This document shows, piece after piece, positions 19,237-27,177 of a stretch of 64,000 bases of DNA. Origin of the DNA: Lachnospiraceae bacterium (GTDB lineage Bacteria > Bacillota > Clostridia > Lachnospirales > Lachnospiraceae); NCBI GenBank assembly GCA_017416465.1, contig JAFQCK010000047.1, forward strand, positions 1-64,000. The letters run 5' to 3'. Below the pieces are notes generated by a model. The model was given only the letters and a program-made list of their open reading frames with translations. It made no database searches and was not told the DNA's origin. The stretch's first letter is position 1. Each line of letters opens with the position of its first letter. The position numbers and the translations under genes were made by a program.

Positions 19237-19935
19237 TTAATTCTCCTGCATAATTCTATATTTCAACTCTGCTATCTTCCAATCTTCCTCATTATCAATA
19301 TCTTGCACTTCCATTTCAGGTACAATTATTGGCATTATTCCATCAACAATATTCCCGTCCAATTCCAGATATTTTTTTGTATTATACACATAGAATTGTC
19401 CTGCGTCGTGATAGCATTTTTCTAAATCCTGTGATCTTGATTTTGCAAATTCTTTATATTTATAACTCATAAAATTATTCTCATCAATCACAAAACACCT
19501 TTGCGGTGGAAATGAAAACTGAACAACAGGAATTATTTCAATCGGCTGTTTTTCTTCCATTATTTTTGAAACTTTTATTAACTTTTCAGATGTAATAAAC
19601 GGAGCTGTTGGGTAAATACAGAAAATATATTCAAAAGTTCTTCCTAATGATTTATACTTATCAATAACCTCCATAATTACATCTCGTGTTGTTGCAAAAT
19701 CATTCGATGTTTCTTCACTTCTCATAAAAGGGACACTTGCCCCATAGTTTCTCGCTATTTTTGCAATTTCCTCACTGTCAGTTGAAACCATCACTTCATC
19801 AAAAATTCCACTATCTAATGCTGCTTCAATTGAATATGCAATAATCGGTTTCCCACAAAATTCTTTTATGTTTTTTTTAGGTATTCTTTTACTTCCACCT
19901 CGCGCTGTAATAATTGCAATTCTTTTTTCTAACAT
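19237..19935 (-). CDS. pseF: CMP-pseudaminic acid synthetase (cytidylyltransferase)
   Basis: IAIITARGGSKRIPKKNIKEFCGKPIIAYSIEAALDS is the nucleotide-binding start of acylneuraminate cytidylyltransferases. VSTDSEEIAKIARNYGASVPFMR, IYPTAPFI and YHDAGQFYVY follow the PseF pattern. The 232-residue length is normal. I placed the start at 19935, where AGAGG lies 8 bases upstream; longer starts would run into pseI. The enzyme activates the C9 nonulosonate with CTP, giving the donor for the Maf glycosyltransferase encoded upstream. Confidence 0.87.
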   Translation of the reverse strand: MLEKRIAIITARGGSKRIPKKNIKEFCGKPIIAYSIEAALDSGIFDEVMVSTDSEEIAKIARNYGASVPFMRSEETSNDFATTRDVIMEVIDKYKSLGRTFEYIFCIYPTAPFITSEKLIKVSKIMEEKQPIEIIPVVQFSFPPQRCFVIDENNFMSYKYKEFAKSRSQDLEKCYHDAGQFYVYNTKKYLELDGNIVDGIMPIIVPEMEVQDIDNEEDWKIAELKYRIMQEN

Positions 19936-19946
19936 ATCAAAATCCT

Positions 19947-20996
19947 CTACTCTACAAACTTCCAATCCATTGGCGTTCCTTTTTCCAAATCACATCTACA
20001 TTTTTTACCTAAAATGTCATTATAATACTTTGTATGCATTCCAATTCCCGGTCTTATAGATTTAACATTTTCTTCTGTAAATGTTTCCCCTTCAATCATA
20101 TCTTTTACAATAAACAATGACCTTGAACCTTCTCTACTAACAATCTGTTTTTCCGTAAGTTCAAAACTTGCCATACCTAATGCTTTTTCAACATTTCTAA
20201 TCTGATTAACCATATTCTTAAATTCACTTGGTTCCATAGAAAACGCAGAATCAACTCCTCCATCTTCTCTGCTAAGAGTAAAATGTTTCTCTATTACTTT
20301 TGCCCCCAATGCAACGCTTGCAATAGCAGTTTCCGAACCTAATGAATGATCTGATAAACCTACTAAACAATCAAATGTATTCTTCATATTTGGTATAACA
20401 TTTAAATTCATTTGCTCAAATGGTGTAGGATAAGCTGAAACACATTTTAGCAAAATAACATTATTATTGCCTTCTTCTTTACAAACTCTCATTGCTAAAT
20501 CAATATCTTCAAGATATGCAATCCCTGTAGATATAATTATTGGCTTTCCAGTTTTAGCTATTTTTCTAATAAATGGTATATCATTTATTTCAAAAGATGC
20601 AACCTTATATGCTGGCACATTTAATTTCTCCAAAAAATCAATTGAAGTCAAATCAAAAGGAGACGAAAAGAATTCTAAGCCTAAGCTTTCAGCATATTCT
20701 TTTAACTCCTTATGCCATTCCCAAGGAGTATATGCTTTGCTGTAAAGCTCATATAATGTCATTCCTTCCCATAATCCTTTTTGTGTTTTAAACCATTCCT
20801 TATCACAATCTATTGTTATCGTATCCGGTCTATATGTTTGTAACTTTATTGCATCTGCACCCGTATTAGCAACCTCATAAACAATTCTCTTTGCACGTTC
20901 AAAATCCATATTATGATTTGCAGACATTTCTGCGATGATAAAAACAGAACTATTATCTCCTACAATTCTATTTCCAATTTTTATTTTTTTATTCAT
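19947..20996 (-). CDS. pseI: Pseudaminic acid synthase
   Basis: The 349-residue protein contains VFIIAEMSANHNMDFERAKRIV, DAIKLQTYRPDTITID, LEFFSSPFDLTSIDFL, KVASFEINDIPFI, GLSDHSLG, KVIEKHFTLSREDGGVDSAFSMEP and a C-terminal SAF (antifreeze-like) domain from GSRSLFIVKDM. This is the NeuB/PseI family; the TYRPDTIT and SREDGGVDSAFS segments favour PseI over sialic or legionaminic synthases. It condenses the 6-deoxy-altrose precursor with phosphoenolpyruvate. Its product goes to PseF. Confidence 0.88.
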   Translation of the reverse strand: MNKKIKIGNRIVGDNSSVFIIAEMSANHNMDFERAKRIVYEVANTGADAIKLQTYRPDTITIDCDKEWFKTQKGLWEGMTLYELYSKAYTPWEWHKELKEYAESLGLEFFSSPFDLTSIDFLEKLNVPAYKVASFEINDIPFIRKIAKTGKPIIISTGIAYLEDIDLAMRVCKEEGNNNVILLKCVSAYPTPFEQMNLNVIPNMKNTFDCLVGLSDHSLGSETAIASVALGAKVIEKHFTLSREDGGVDSAFSMEPSEFKNMVNQIRNVEKALGMASFELTEKQIVSREGSRSLFIVKDMIEGETFTEENVKSIRPGIGMHTKYYNDILGKKCRCDLEKGTPMDWKFVE

Positions 20997-21088
20997 ATCT
21001 AAAATTCACTCTCCTAACATATAATTCATTCATAAAATATATATCAATTTATAAAACTCATTATATATTAATTATTAATCAACTTTCT

Positions 21089-22213
21089 TTATAAAAAAGA
21101 TTTTACTTTCTCTATTACATAATCCTGTTCTTCATCAGTTAATCCATAATACATTGGCAAACTAATAATAGACTCATATAACTCTTCAGCATTCTCACAT
21201 CTCACATCCTTATATCCATTTTCTCTATAATATGGAAATGTATATACAGGAATATAATGAACATTAACTCCAATATTATTTTCTCTCAAGAATTCAAATA
21301 ACTGTCTTCTTATACTCTTATCTACTTTTATTACATAAAGATGATATGCACTATTAGTACCTTCCATTTGTGCCGGAATAGTAATTCCATCAACTTTTTC
21401 AAATGCTTCATTATATTTTTTGGCAATTTCTCTACGTCTTTTTAAAAATTTATCAATTCTTTTTAACTGACTCATTCCAAGTGCACACTGAAAATCCGTA
21501 ATTCTATAATTATATCCGAGCCCAATCTGTTCATAATACCAAGGACCATCATACTTACTCATTTCATCTGGATTTCTAGTAATTCCATGAGTTCTATATA
21601 GCTTTAATTTCTCATATAATTTTTCGTCATTAGTGGTTACAATGCCACCCTCACCACTCGTAATATGTTTCACCGGATGAAAACTAAACTCTGTCATATC
21701 TGATAGTGCACCAATCTTTTTTCCTTTATATTCTGCTCCAACAGCATGTGCAGCATCTTCAATTACTATGAGATTATATTTTTTTGCAATCCTATGTATT
21801 TCATCCATATCACAAGGTTGTCCTGTATAATGAACAGGAATAATAGCTTTAGTCTTATCAGTAATCAAACTTTCAACAGATTTGCAATCAATATTATACG
21901 TAATAGGGTCAATATCAGCAAACACCGGTTTAGCACCACAATATAATACACAATTTGCCGAAGCAGCAAAAGTAATTGGTGAAGTTATTACTTCATCCCC
22001 CTCTTTAATCCCTGCTGCAAGACATGCAATATGAAGGGCAGCCGTTCCGTTAGCCATAGCAACTGCATATTTTGCACCAACATACTTAGCAAATTTCTCC
22101 TCAAATTCCAAAACTTTTGGTCCTGTTGTTAAAAAGTCTGACTTTAAGACTTCTATAACAGCATTTATATCATCTTCATTTATATCCTGTCTTCCATATG
22201 GTATATAATGCAT
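21089..22213 (-). CDS. pseC: UDP-4-amino-4,6-dideoxy-N-acetyl-L-altrosamine transaminase
   Basis: The 374-residue protein is a DegT/DnrJ/EryC1/StrS-type PLP aminotransferase: IPYGRQDINEDDINAVIEVLKSDFLTTGP at the start, ANGTAALHIACLA, ITSPITFAASANCVLY, IEDAAHAVGAEYKGKKIG and FSFHPVKHITSGEGG with the PLP lysine. This set matches PseC. It converts the 4-keto intermediate made by PseB into a 4-amino sugar. It lies 15 bases after pseB and about 90 bases before pseI. Confidence 0.88.
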   Translation of the reverse strand: MHYIPYGRQDINEDDINAVIEVLKSDFLTTGPKVLEFEEKFAKYVGAKYAVAMANGTAALHIACLAAGIKEGDEVITSPITFAASANCVLYCGAKPVFADIDPITYNIDCKSVESLITDKTKAIIPVHYTGQPCDMDEIHRIAKKYNLIVIEDAAHAVGAEYKGKKIGALSDMTEFSFHPVKHITSGEGGIVTTNDEKLYEKLKLYRTHGITRNPDEMSKYDGPWYYEQIGLGYNYRITDFQCALGMSQLKRIDKFLKRRREIAKKYNEAFEKVDGITIPAQMEGTNSAYHLYVIKVDKSIRRQLFEFLRENNIGVNVHYIPVYTFPYYRENGYKDVRCENAEELYESIISLPMYYGLTDEEQDYVIEKVKSFL

Positions 22214-22228
22214 ACTTCCTCCACCTAA

Positions 22229-23230
22229 TTATTTCTCTTTATTATAATATTGTTCATCAAGTAATTTCTTCAAATCTTCAACCAAATACCATTCTGTATT
22301 ATTATCAGAACTATACATAAATCCGTCCTCTATTCTCTTTCCACCCGGAATTACCTTACTTTCATTCCACCAATTCACTTGTGGATATATAATAAAATGA
22401 TTCTCATATTCATATGTATTTAATGAATCTTCTCTTGTAACCATTATCTCATGAAGTTTTTCTCCCGGTCTTATTCCAACTTCATCTAATTCACAATCCG
22501 GTAACATAGCTTTAGCCAAATCAGTAACTTTAAATGAAGGAATCTTAGAAATAAACGTTTCTCCTCCTCTTGCCTCTTCTAAAGCCTTAATTACAAGTTT
22601 TACCCCTTCTTCCAAGCTTATCCAAAATCTTGTCATTCTAAAATCTGTAATTGGAAGCTTAGTTTCTCCTTTATTAATTAAATTGTCAAAAAATGGAATT
22701 ACAGACCCTCTACTTCCTGCAACATTTCCATACCTTACAATTGAAAAATTAATGTCCTGAGTTCCTGCGTATGCGTTAGCTGATATAAATAATTTATCAG
22801 AAACTAATTTTGTTCCACCATAAAGGTTAACCGGATTAACCGCTTTATCTGTAGAAAGTGCAACTACCTTTTTTACTCCCTTATTCAATGCTGCATTAAT
22901 AATATTAGTCGCACCATCAATATTAGTCTTAATAGCTTCAATAGGATTATATTCACACGCCGGAACCTGTTTCATAGCAGCAGCATGAATAACATAATCA
23001 ATCCCATTAAAAGCTCTCTCTAATCTATTCTCATCCCTTACATCACCAATAAAAAATCTCAATTTATCAGAGTATTCTTTAAATTTTTCAGCCATTAAAA
23101 ACTGTTTATACTCATCTCTTGAATAAATTACTATTTTCTTCGGATTATAATTCTCTAATACATATTTTGTAAATGCATTTCCAAATGAACCTGTTCCACC
23201 TGTAATTAATATTGATTTATTATTTAACAT
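22229..23230 (-). CDS. pseB: UDP-GlcNAc 4,6-dehydratase (5-inverting)
   Basis: NKSILITGGTGSFGNAFTKYVL is the NADP-binding start, and YSRDEYKQFLMAEKF, RFFIGDVRDENRLERAF, HAAAMKQVPACEYNP and NLYGGTKLVSDKLF are typical of PseB/FlaA1. The extended SDR enzyme removes water from UDP-GlcNAc and inverts C5, the first Pse step. I use the ATG at 23230; an in-frame TTG at 23239 is closer to an AAAGGA site, so the start is uncertain by three codons. A candidate promoter lies at 23290-23317. Confidence 0.88.
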   Translation of the reverse strand: MLNNKSILITGGTGSFGNAFTKYVLENYNPKKIVIYSRDEYKQFLMAEKFKEYSDKLRFFIGDVRDENRLERAFNGIDYVIHAAAMKQVPACEYNPIEAIKTNIDGATNIINAALNKGVKKVVALSTDKAVNPVNLYGGTKLVSDKLFISANAYAGTQDINFSIVRYGNVAGSRGSVIPFFDNLINKGETKLPITDFRMTRFWISLEEGVKLVIKALEEARGGETFISKIPSFKVTDLAKAMLPDCELDEVGIRPGEKLHEIMVTREDSLNTYEYENHFIIYPQVNWWNESKVIPGGKRIEDGFMYSSDNNTEWYLVEDLKKLLDEQYYNKEK

Positions 23231-23289
23231 ATTTATCAAAAATCCTTTCGTATGTAATTAACATAAATTCTTATTTAAAATCCTACTAT

Positions 23290-23317
23290 ATTATAGCATA
23301 ATATTTTCTTTTTCCAA
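23290..23317 (-). promoter_or_regulatory. Candidate sigma-A promoter for the pse operon
   Basis: TATAAT at 23290-23295 lies 16 bases from TTGGAA at 23312-23317, overlapping the 3' end of the small upstream gene. It would start a transcript about 60 bases before pseB. Read-through from the Maf gene is also possible. Confidence 0.45.
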
Positions 23318-23632
23318 CTGTTCTAATATCTCTAAATATACTTGCAAGCTATCATTAATCTCATATCTTAAAGTATCTGCTAAAAGCATACTATCTCGAT
23401 ATTCATAAGCATCAACCAGATTTTTTAATTGTTGCAAAATAACCTCTATAGGAATATCTACTCCTAATTGTTGTAATTTAGGTATCATTTCAATAAACTC
23501 CGTAAAAACAATATTATTGTTTATGGTTTCCTGACTTTCTGAGAAAGCCTTACTATCCTCACCTTTATATATCTTCTCACATATACCTAGATTATCTTCC
23601 ATTAATTTTATAACTTTATTTTTGTCATACAT
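23291..23632 (-). CDS. Small hypothetical protein between Maf and PseB genes
   Basis: I do not recognise this 113-residue acidic, helical protein (starts MYDKNKVIKLMEDNLG; contains YEYRDSMLLADTLRYEINDSLQVYLEILEQLEKE). It has no signal peptide or membrane segment. It lies about 20 bases downstream of the Maf glycosyltransferase gene and just before pseB, so a role in flagellin glycosylation, for instance as a partner of Maf or a flagellar chaperone-like protein, is plausible. That role is inferred from position only. Confidence 0.6.
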   Translation of the reverse strand: MYDKNKVIKLMEDNLGICEKIYKGEDSKAFSESQETINNNIVFTEFIEMIPKLQQLGVDIPIEVILQQLKNLVDAYEYRDSMLLADTLRYEINDSLQVYLEILEQLEKENIML

Positions 23633-23651
23633 GTCTTAATACCTCAATATT

Positions 23652-25793
23652 TTATTCCTTAGATAAATTTGATACTACTTCCATAAAATCTGTTTTCATT
23701 ATATTTATCATACTGTTATATTCTTTATCAGAAAACTTGACAATAATCTTCTTTAAAATTTTTACTGACTCATAATAGTTCTCTGAATTTATTTTATATA
23801 AAATATCTATTAAATCTAATGCCAATACCATAAATTCTTTCATTAATGCATTTACATTTATTATATTTTCTTCAAAGTTTTCTTTTTCCATATTCATTAT
23901 ATTATTTTTGAGTTTTTCAAATAAATCTGCAAATTCCTCTTTATTTAATTTTTTTCTATTTATTAAATCCTTCTCAAAAGACTCAATTCCTTTTTTATGA
24001 GCATTAAACATCTTTATCCCATTTTTTACAACTTCTTCTATTTCTTGTTTAAGATCATCTTTTACATCATTAACAACGCCTAATACTTCATATTCTTCCG
24101 TTTTATTATACAGAGAAACAATGGCCATTATTTTTCCCTCTTCTGTTTCTTTTACAATTTCATCAATTTCTCCCATAACTTTTTTAAATTCATTTGATTG
24201 TATCTTACCTTTTCTTGCCAACTCAGACAATTTTTCATATTTTCTTATTCCTTTTTGCATCATTCTCTTGAAATTTTCTAACTTGAAAGTTATTTCATTC
24301 AATTCTTTTTCAAGAAATCTCATTTCATCTTCATCAAATGTTTTACTAATATTATCAATTATGTTTTTGTCTACATTTATTGCACATTCTCTCTCTATAG
24401 CCTCTCGTAATGTCATTATTTCCGTTCCCTTTATTTTTGCACCTCCCTCTGTTGCATCTATCACATTCAAATATGTATATCGCTCTAATTGATTTTCAAA
24501 CCATATTCTGTATATATTCATATTAGTTTCTGTAAGTACCTTATTCCCATATACATCTTCAACTTCAAAATATTTATTCTCTTCCTTTACTATGTCCTTT
24601 TCAGTTCCTGCGTAAGCATCCGAAACATGTTCTTTATTATTTGGATAAGCTAAATCTTGTCCTACAAGAATAATATTTTTAAAACCTAATACCTGGGCTA
24701 AAGAAAAAGCATCATTTGCAACAGAACCACCACTTTCTAATATCTGCATATCTTCATTCTTTACTTTATCATATAAATAAGGCATATATGAACTACCACC
24801 GTAAAAATAAAATCTTTTTCCACTATGAATATGCAAAAGTTTACTATTAGAAATACCACATACTACTAAAGGTATTTCAAAAAAATCTTTATGTGCAAAT
24901 AATATAGGAGGTTTATGTCCGTCAATTGTTACCACTAAATCCGGCTTAATATTATGATTAAGCAATGCCGTCAATGCTGTATCAACAGCAATTATATATG
25001 CTTTTTTTTCACCTAACTTTATATCATCTATATTTTTATTTAAAGATGGTCCGGCAGCAACAACTATTGCAGGAATTGATTGTATTTGTTCATTTCTTCT
25101 AAAGTCATCTCTTAATTGATTAAGAACATATTGTGAAATCATATCCTTACAATTATCCAATTCATTATTTATGAATTCTTCAGAATATTTTATATATGTA
25201 TTTCTTGATGCTATTAATCCTTCATACCTTGATTTTATCGTATTAATTACTTCTTTCCATTCATTAACATACAATACTCCATAATTAGGCATACAGAAAT
25301 AATTTAACAATCTCATATTAGAGTATTCCATAACGAAAAGTAAAAACTCCTGAAAACATCCGTCATTTATACCCTTTATACACAATAAAACGTTCTTTTG
25401 TAAAAGTATGTCTGATAAATCCACTATATGTAAAGCATTATAAAATACTTCAACATCCGGTTCATATAATAATATAATATTTTTCCCTTCAACAACTTCT
25501 ACTAATCTTTTTGCACAAGAAAAATTCGATAAACCAAATAATAAAAAAACTTCTTTGTATTTTATCTTTTCAAAATCTTTTACCCATACATCAGCAAATT
25601 CCATATCACTGTATCTACTATTTAAATAATATAAATGTTCATTAGACTTTATAGCTAATATTTTCTCTCCATTAATTGATTCATCTATTAAGACTCTATC
25701 AGTTTCTGATTTATAATCTAATAATTCGTTATAGATATCTATATGTTCTTTTTTAAGCACACTCATATTTTTTTTAAATATATTATTATCCAC
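23652..25793 (-). CDS. Maf-family flagellin glycosyltransferase (DUF115)
   Basis: The 713-residue protein carries the MAF_flag10/DUF115 core at about residues 240-410: IPAIVVAAGPSLNKNIDDIK, AYIIAVDTALTALLNHNIKPDLVVTIDGHKPP, LVVCGISNSKLLHI, ESGGSVANDAFSLAQVLGFKNIILVGQDLAYPNN and HVSDAYAG. Maf proteins transfer nonulosonates from CMP donors to serine or threonine of flagellin in the cytoplasm. The C-terminal ~250 residues are charged and helical. It lies between the flagellin gene and the Pse cluster, exactly where such an enzyme is expected. Confidence 0.87.
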   Translation of the reverse strand: MDNNIFKKNMSVLKKEHIDIYNELLDYKSETDRVLIDESINGEKILAIKSNEHLYYLNSRYSDMEFADVWVKDFEKIKYKEVFLLFGLSNFSCAKRLVEVVEGKNIILLYEPDVEVFYNALHIVDLSDILLQKNVLLCIKGINDGCFQEFLLFVMEYSNMRLLNYFCMPNYGVLYVNEWKEVINTIKSRYEGLIASRNTYIKYSEEFINNELDNCKDMISQYVLNQLRDDFRRNEQIQSIPAIVVAAGPSLNKNIDDIKLGEKKAYIIAVDTALTALLNHNIKPDLVVTIDGHKPPILFAHKDFFEIPLVVCGISNSKLLHIHSGKRFYFYGGSSYMPYLYDKVKNEDMQILESGGSVANDAFSLAQVLGFKNIILVGQDLAYPNNKEHVSDAYAGTEKDIVKEENKYFEVEDVYGNKVLTETNMNIYRIWFENQLERYTYLNVIDATEGGAKIKGTEIMTLREAIERECAINVDKNIIDNISKTFDEDEMRFLEKELNEITFKLENFKRMMQKGIRKYEKLSELARKGKIQSNEFKKVMGEIDEIVKETEEGKIMAIVSLYNKTEEYEVLGVVNDVKDDLKQEIEEVVKNGIKMFNAHKKGIESFEKDLINRKKLNKEEFADLFEKLKNNIMNMEKENFEENIINVNALMKEFMVLALDLIDILYKINSENYYESVKILKKIIVKFSDKEYNSMINIMKTDFMEVVSNLSKE

Positions 25794-25861
25794 TTAACCT
25801 TCCTCCAAAAACTTTCTCATATATTTATCGGTTTTTTTTTAATATATATAATATTTAACAA

Positions 25862-25896
25862 CAAAAAAAGAATCACCACAGAAATCTGTGATGATC
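25862..25896 (-). terminator. Flagellin gene terminator
   Basis: On the minus strand GATCATCACAGA and TCTGTGGTGATT form a hairpin followed by CTTTTTTTG. It lies about 20 bases after the flagellin stop codon. The 124-base gap to the Maf gene otherwise holds only A+T-rich sequence. Confidence 0.88.
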
Positions 25897-25917
25897 CTTA
25901 AATACGATAGTATTAAA

Positions 25918-26730
25918 TTACTGTAATAATGAAAGAACACCCTGTGTAGACTGGTTAGCCTGAGCAAGCATTGACTGTCCTGCCTGTGCAAGAATGTTGT
26001 TCTTGCTGTATTCTACCATTGTAGCTGCCATATCTGTATCACGGATACGAGATTCAGCTGCACTTGTATTCTCAGATGTTGTATCTAAGTTAGCAATTGT
26101 ATGCTCTAATCTGTTCTGGATAGCACCAAGTGTTGAACGCTGAGTTGACACTTTATCAATAGCTGCCTGAACTTTTGACATTGTTGTACCAGCTGATGCA
26201 TTACTAGAAACCTTCAAACCTGATACTCCAAGAGTTCCAGCATTCATTGAACCAATAGAAATTGTAATTGTCTGTCCATTAAGTGCACCTACCTGAAGCT
26301 GTTTTCCTGAGAAAGTACCATCAAGTAAGTTCATTGTATTGAACTGTGTTGTACTTGCAATTCTGTTAAGCTCTGTTGTAAGCTGATCAACTTCTGCCTG
26401 AAGAGCATTTCTATCTACTGATGTATTAGTATCGTTTGCTGCCTGTGTAGCAAGTTCGTTCATTCTCTGAAGAATTGAATGAGCTTCATTTAAAGCACCT
26501 TCAGCTGTCTGAATTAAAGATACACCATCTTCTGCGTTTGTAGAAGCTTTGTTAAGACCTCTAATCTGGCTTCTCATCTTCTCTGAAATTGATAAACCAG
26601 CTGCATCATCACCTGCACGGTTGATTCTGTAACCTGAAGCTAACTTCTCTGTAACTTTACCCTGAGAACCTGTAATAATTCCTAACTGTCTGTTAGTGTT
26701 CATTGCTGAAAGATTGTGTTGTACTATCAT
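25918..26730 (-). CDS. Flagellin
   Basis: The 270-residue protein starts MIVQHNLSAMNTNRQLG and has the conserved D0/D1 motifs EKLASGYRINRAGDDAAGLSISEKM and SQIRGLNKASTNAEDGVSLI. The C-terminal D0 ends AQANQSTQGVLSLLQ. It is short: little is left between the N- and C-terminal conserved parts, so domains D2/D3 are essentially absent. It assembles outside the cell as the filament and is the likely Maf target. AGGAGG lies 7 bases before the ATG at 26730; a longer reading from 26769 would run through the leader hairpin and is not used. A sigma-28 promoter lies at 26865-26891. Confidence 0.95.
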   Translation of the reverse strand: MIVQHNLSAMNTNRQLGIITGSQGKVTEKLASGYRINRAGDDAAGLSISEKMRSQIRGLNKASTNAEDGVSLIQTAEGALNEAHSILQRMNELATQAANDTNTSVDRNALQAEVDQLTTELNRIASTTQFNTMNLLDGTFSGKQLQVGALNGQTITISIGSMNAGTLGVSGLKVSSNASAGTTMSKVQAAIDKVSTQRSTLGAIQNRLEHTIANLDTTSENTSAAESRIRDTDMAATMVEYSKNNILAQAGQSMLAQANQSTQGVLSLLQ

Positions 26731-26733
26731 AAT

Positions 26734-26771
26734 AATTCCTCCTTGAATATACAATGGCATCCTTGCCATTG
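26734..26771 (-). promoter_or_regulatory. CsrA-type translational control leader of flagellin mRNA
   Basis: A perfect 7-bp stem (CAATGGC/GCCATTG, 26752-26758 with 26765-26771) presents the loop AAGGAT, giving CAAGGATG as in the CsrA consensus. A second CAAGGA overlaps the AGGAGG ribosome site (26738-26745). This two-site design mirrors the hag leader of Bacillus subtilis. csrA and fliW lie at 32.3-33.0 kb. Confidence 0.75.
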
Positions 26772-26864
26772 GTGATTAAATTTATTAGTTGCAACTGTGA
26801 CCGACCGTACGCTTCAGTCATCCGTTACTATGTAAGTAAATTACATTTGTTTTACTTGTATATA

Positions 26865-26891
26865 TTATCGGCTCTTATTTTAAATACTTTA
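26865..26891 (-). promoter_or_regulatory. Sigma-28 (SigD) promoter of flagellin
   Basis: TAAA (26888-26891), a 15-base spacer and GCCGATAA (26865-26872) match the sigma-28 consensus exactly. The transcript would have a leader of about 125 bases that contains the CsrA sites. Confidence 0.92.
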
Positions 26892-27007
26892 TACCTAAAT
26901 TTAAATTTTTTTAATTTTTTTAGGACCATTTTTTAGGACCATAGGATGAACATCCTAACGCAAGAAAATTTATAGAATTTTCGAGCTTAGTCCCAAAAAC
27001 TCACTTA

Positions 27008-27140
27008 TCACTTTTTCTTATCCAAAAACTGAGGTTCCACCACATTTACCTTACTCATATTTTTATAATAATCAGTAGCCACCCTGTTAGCATTCTTTGA
27101 CTGTCTTACTATATTTCTTTCTTCAGATAATCTCCCTCTC
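27008..27140 (-). pseudogene. Duplicated 3' end of the FliT-like gene
   Basis: The segment encodes LSEERNIVRQSKNANRVATD and continues to FLDKKK and a TGA stop, matching the end of the gene at 28289-28771. The 71 bases at 27015-27085 are identical to 28296-28366; divergence rises further upstream. No start codon or upstream part is present. Together the two copies bracket the DUF1016 gene. The remaining part of the gap (26892-27007) holds small AT-rich inverted repeats only. Confidence 0.88.
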
Positions 27141-27146
27141 GAAGCT

Positions 27147-27177
27147 TCAATATTGCAGATACCATCTGCAATATTGA
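27147..27177. repeat. Perfect 14-bp palindrome after the DUF1016 gene
   Basis: Arms TCAATATTGCAGAT and ATCTGCAATATTGA surround the triplet ACC and begin right after the stop codon of the DUF1016 gene. No T-run follows on the minus strand, so it is not a typical terminator. A related palindrome lies inside the gene at 27913-27935. Confidence 0.8.

Noticed and set aside
25825-25857. Sigma-28 promoter before the Maf gene
   Set aside because: ACCGATAA is present at 25825-25832, but the nearest TAAA is 21 bases away, too far for the sigma-28 spacing.
26731-26769. Longer flagellin start (ATG at 26769)
   Set aside because: The extra 13 codons run through the leader hairpin and ribosome site; the ATG at 26730 has AGGAGG at ideal spacing and gives the conserved MIVQHN start.
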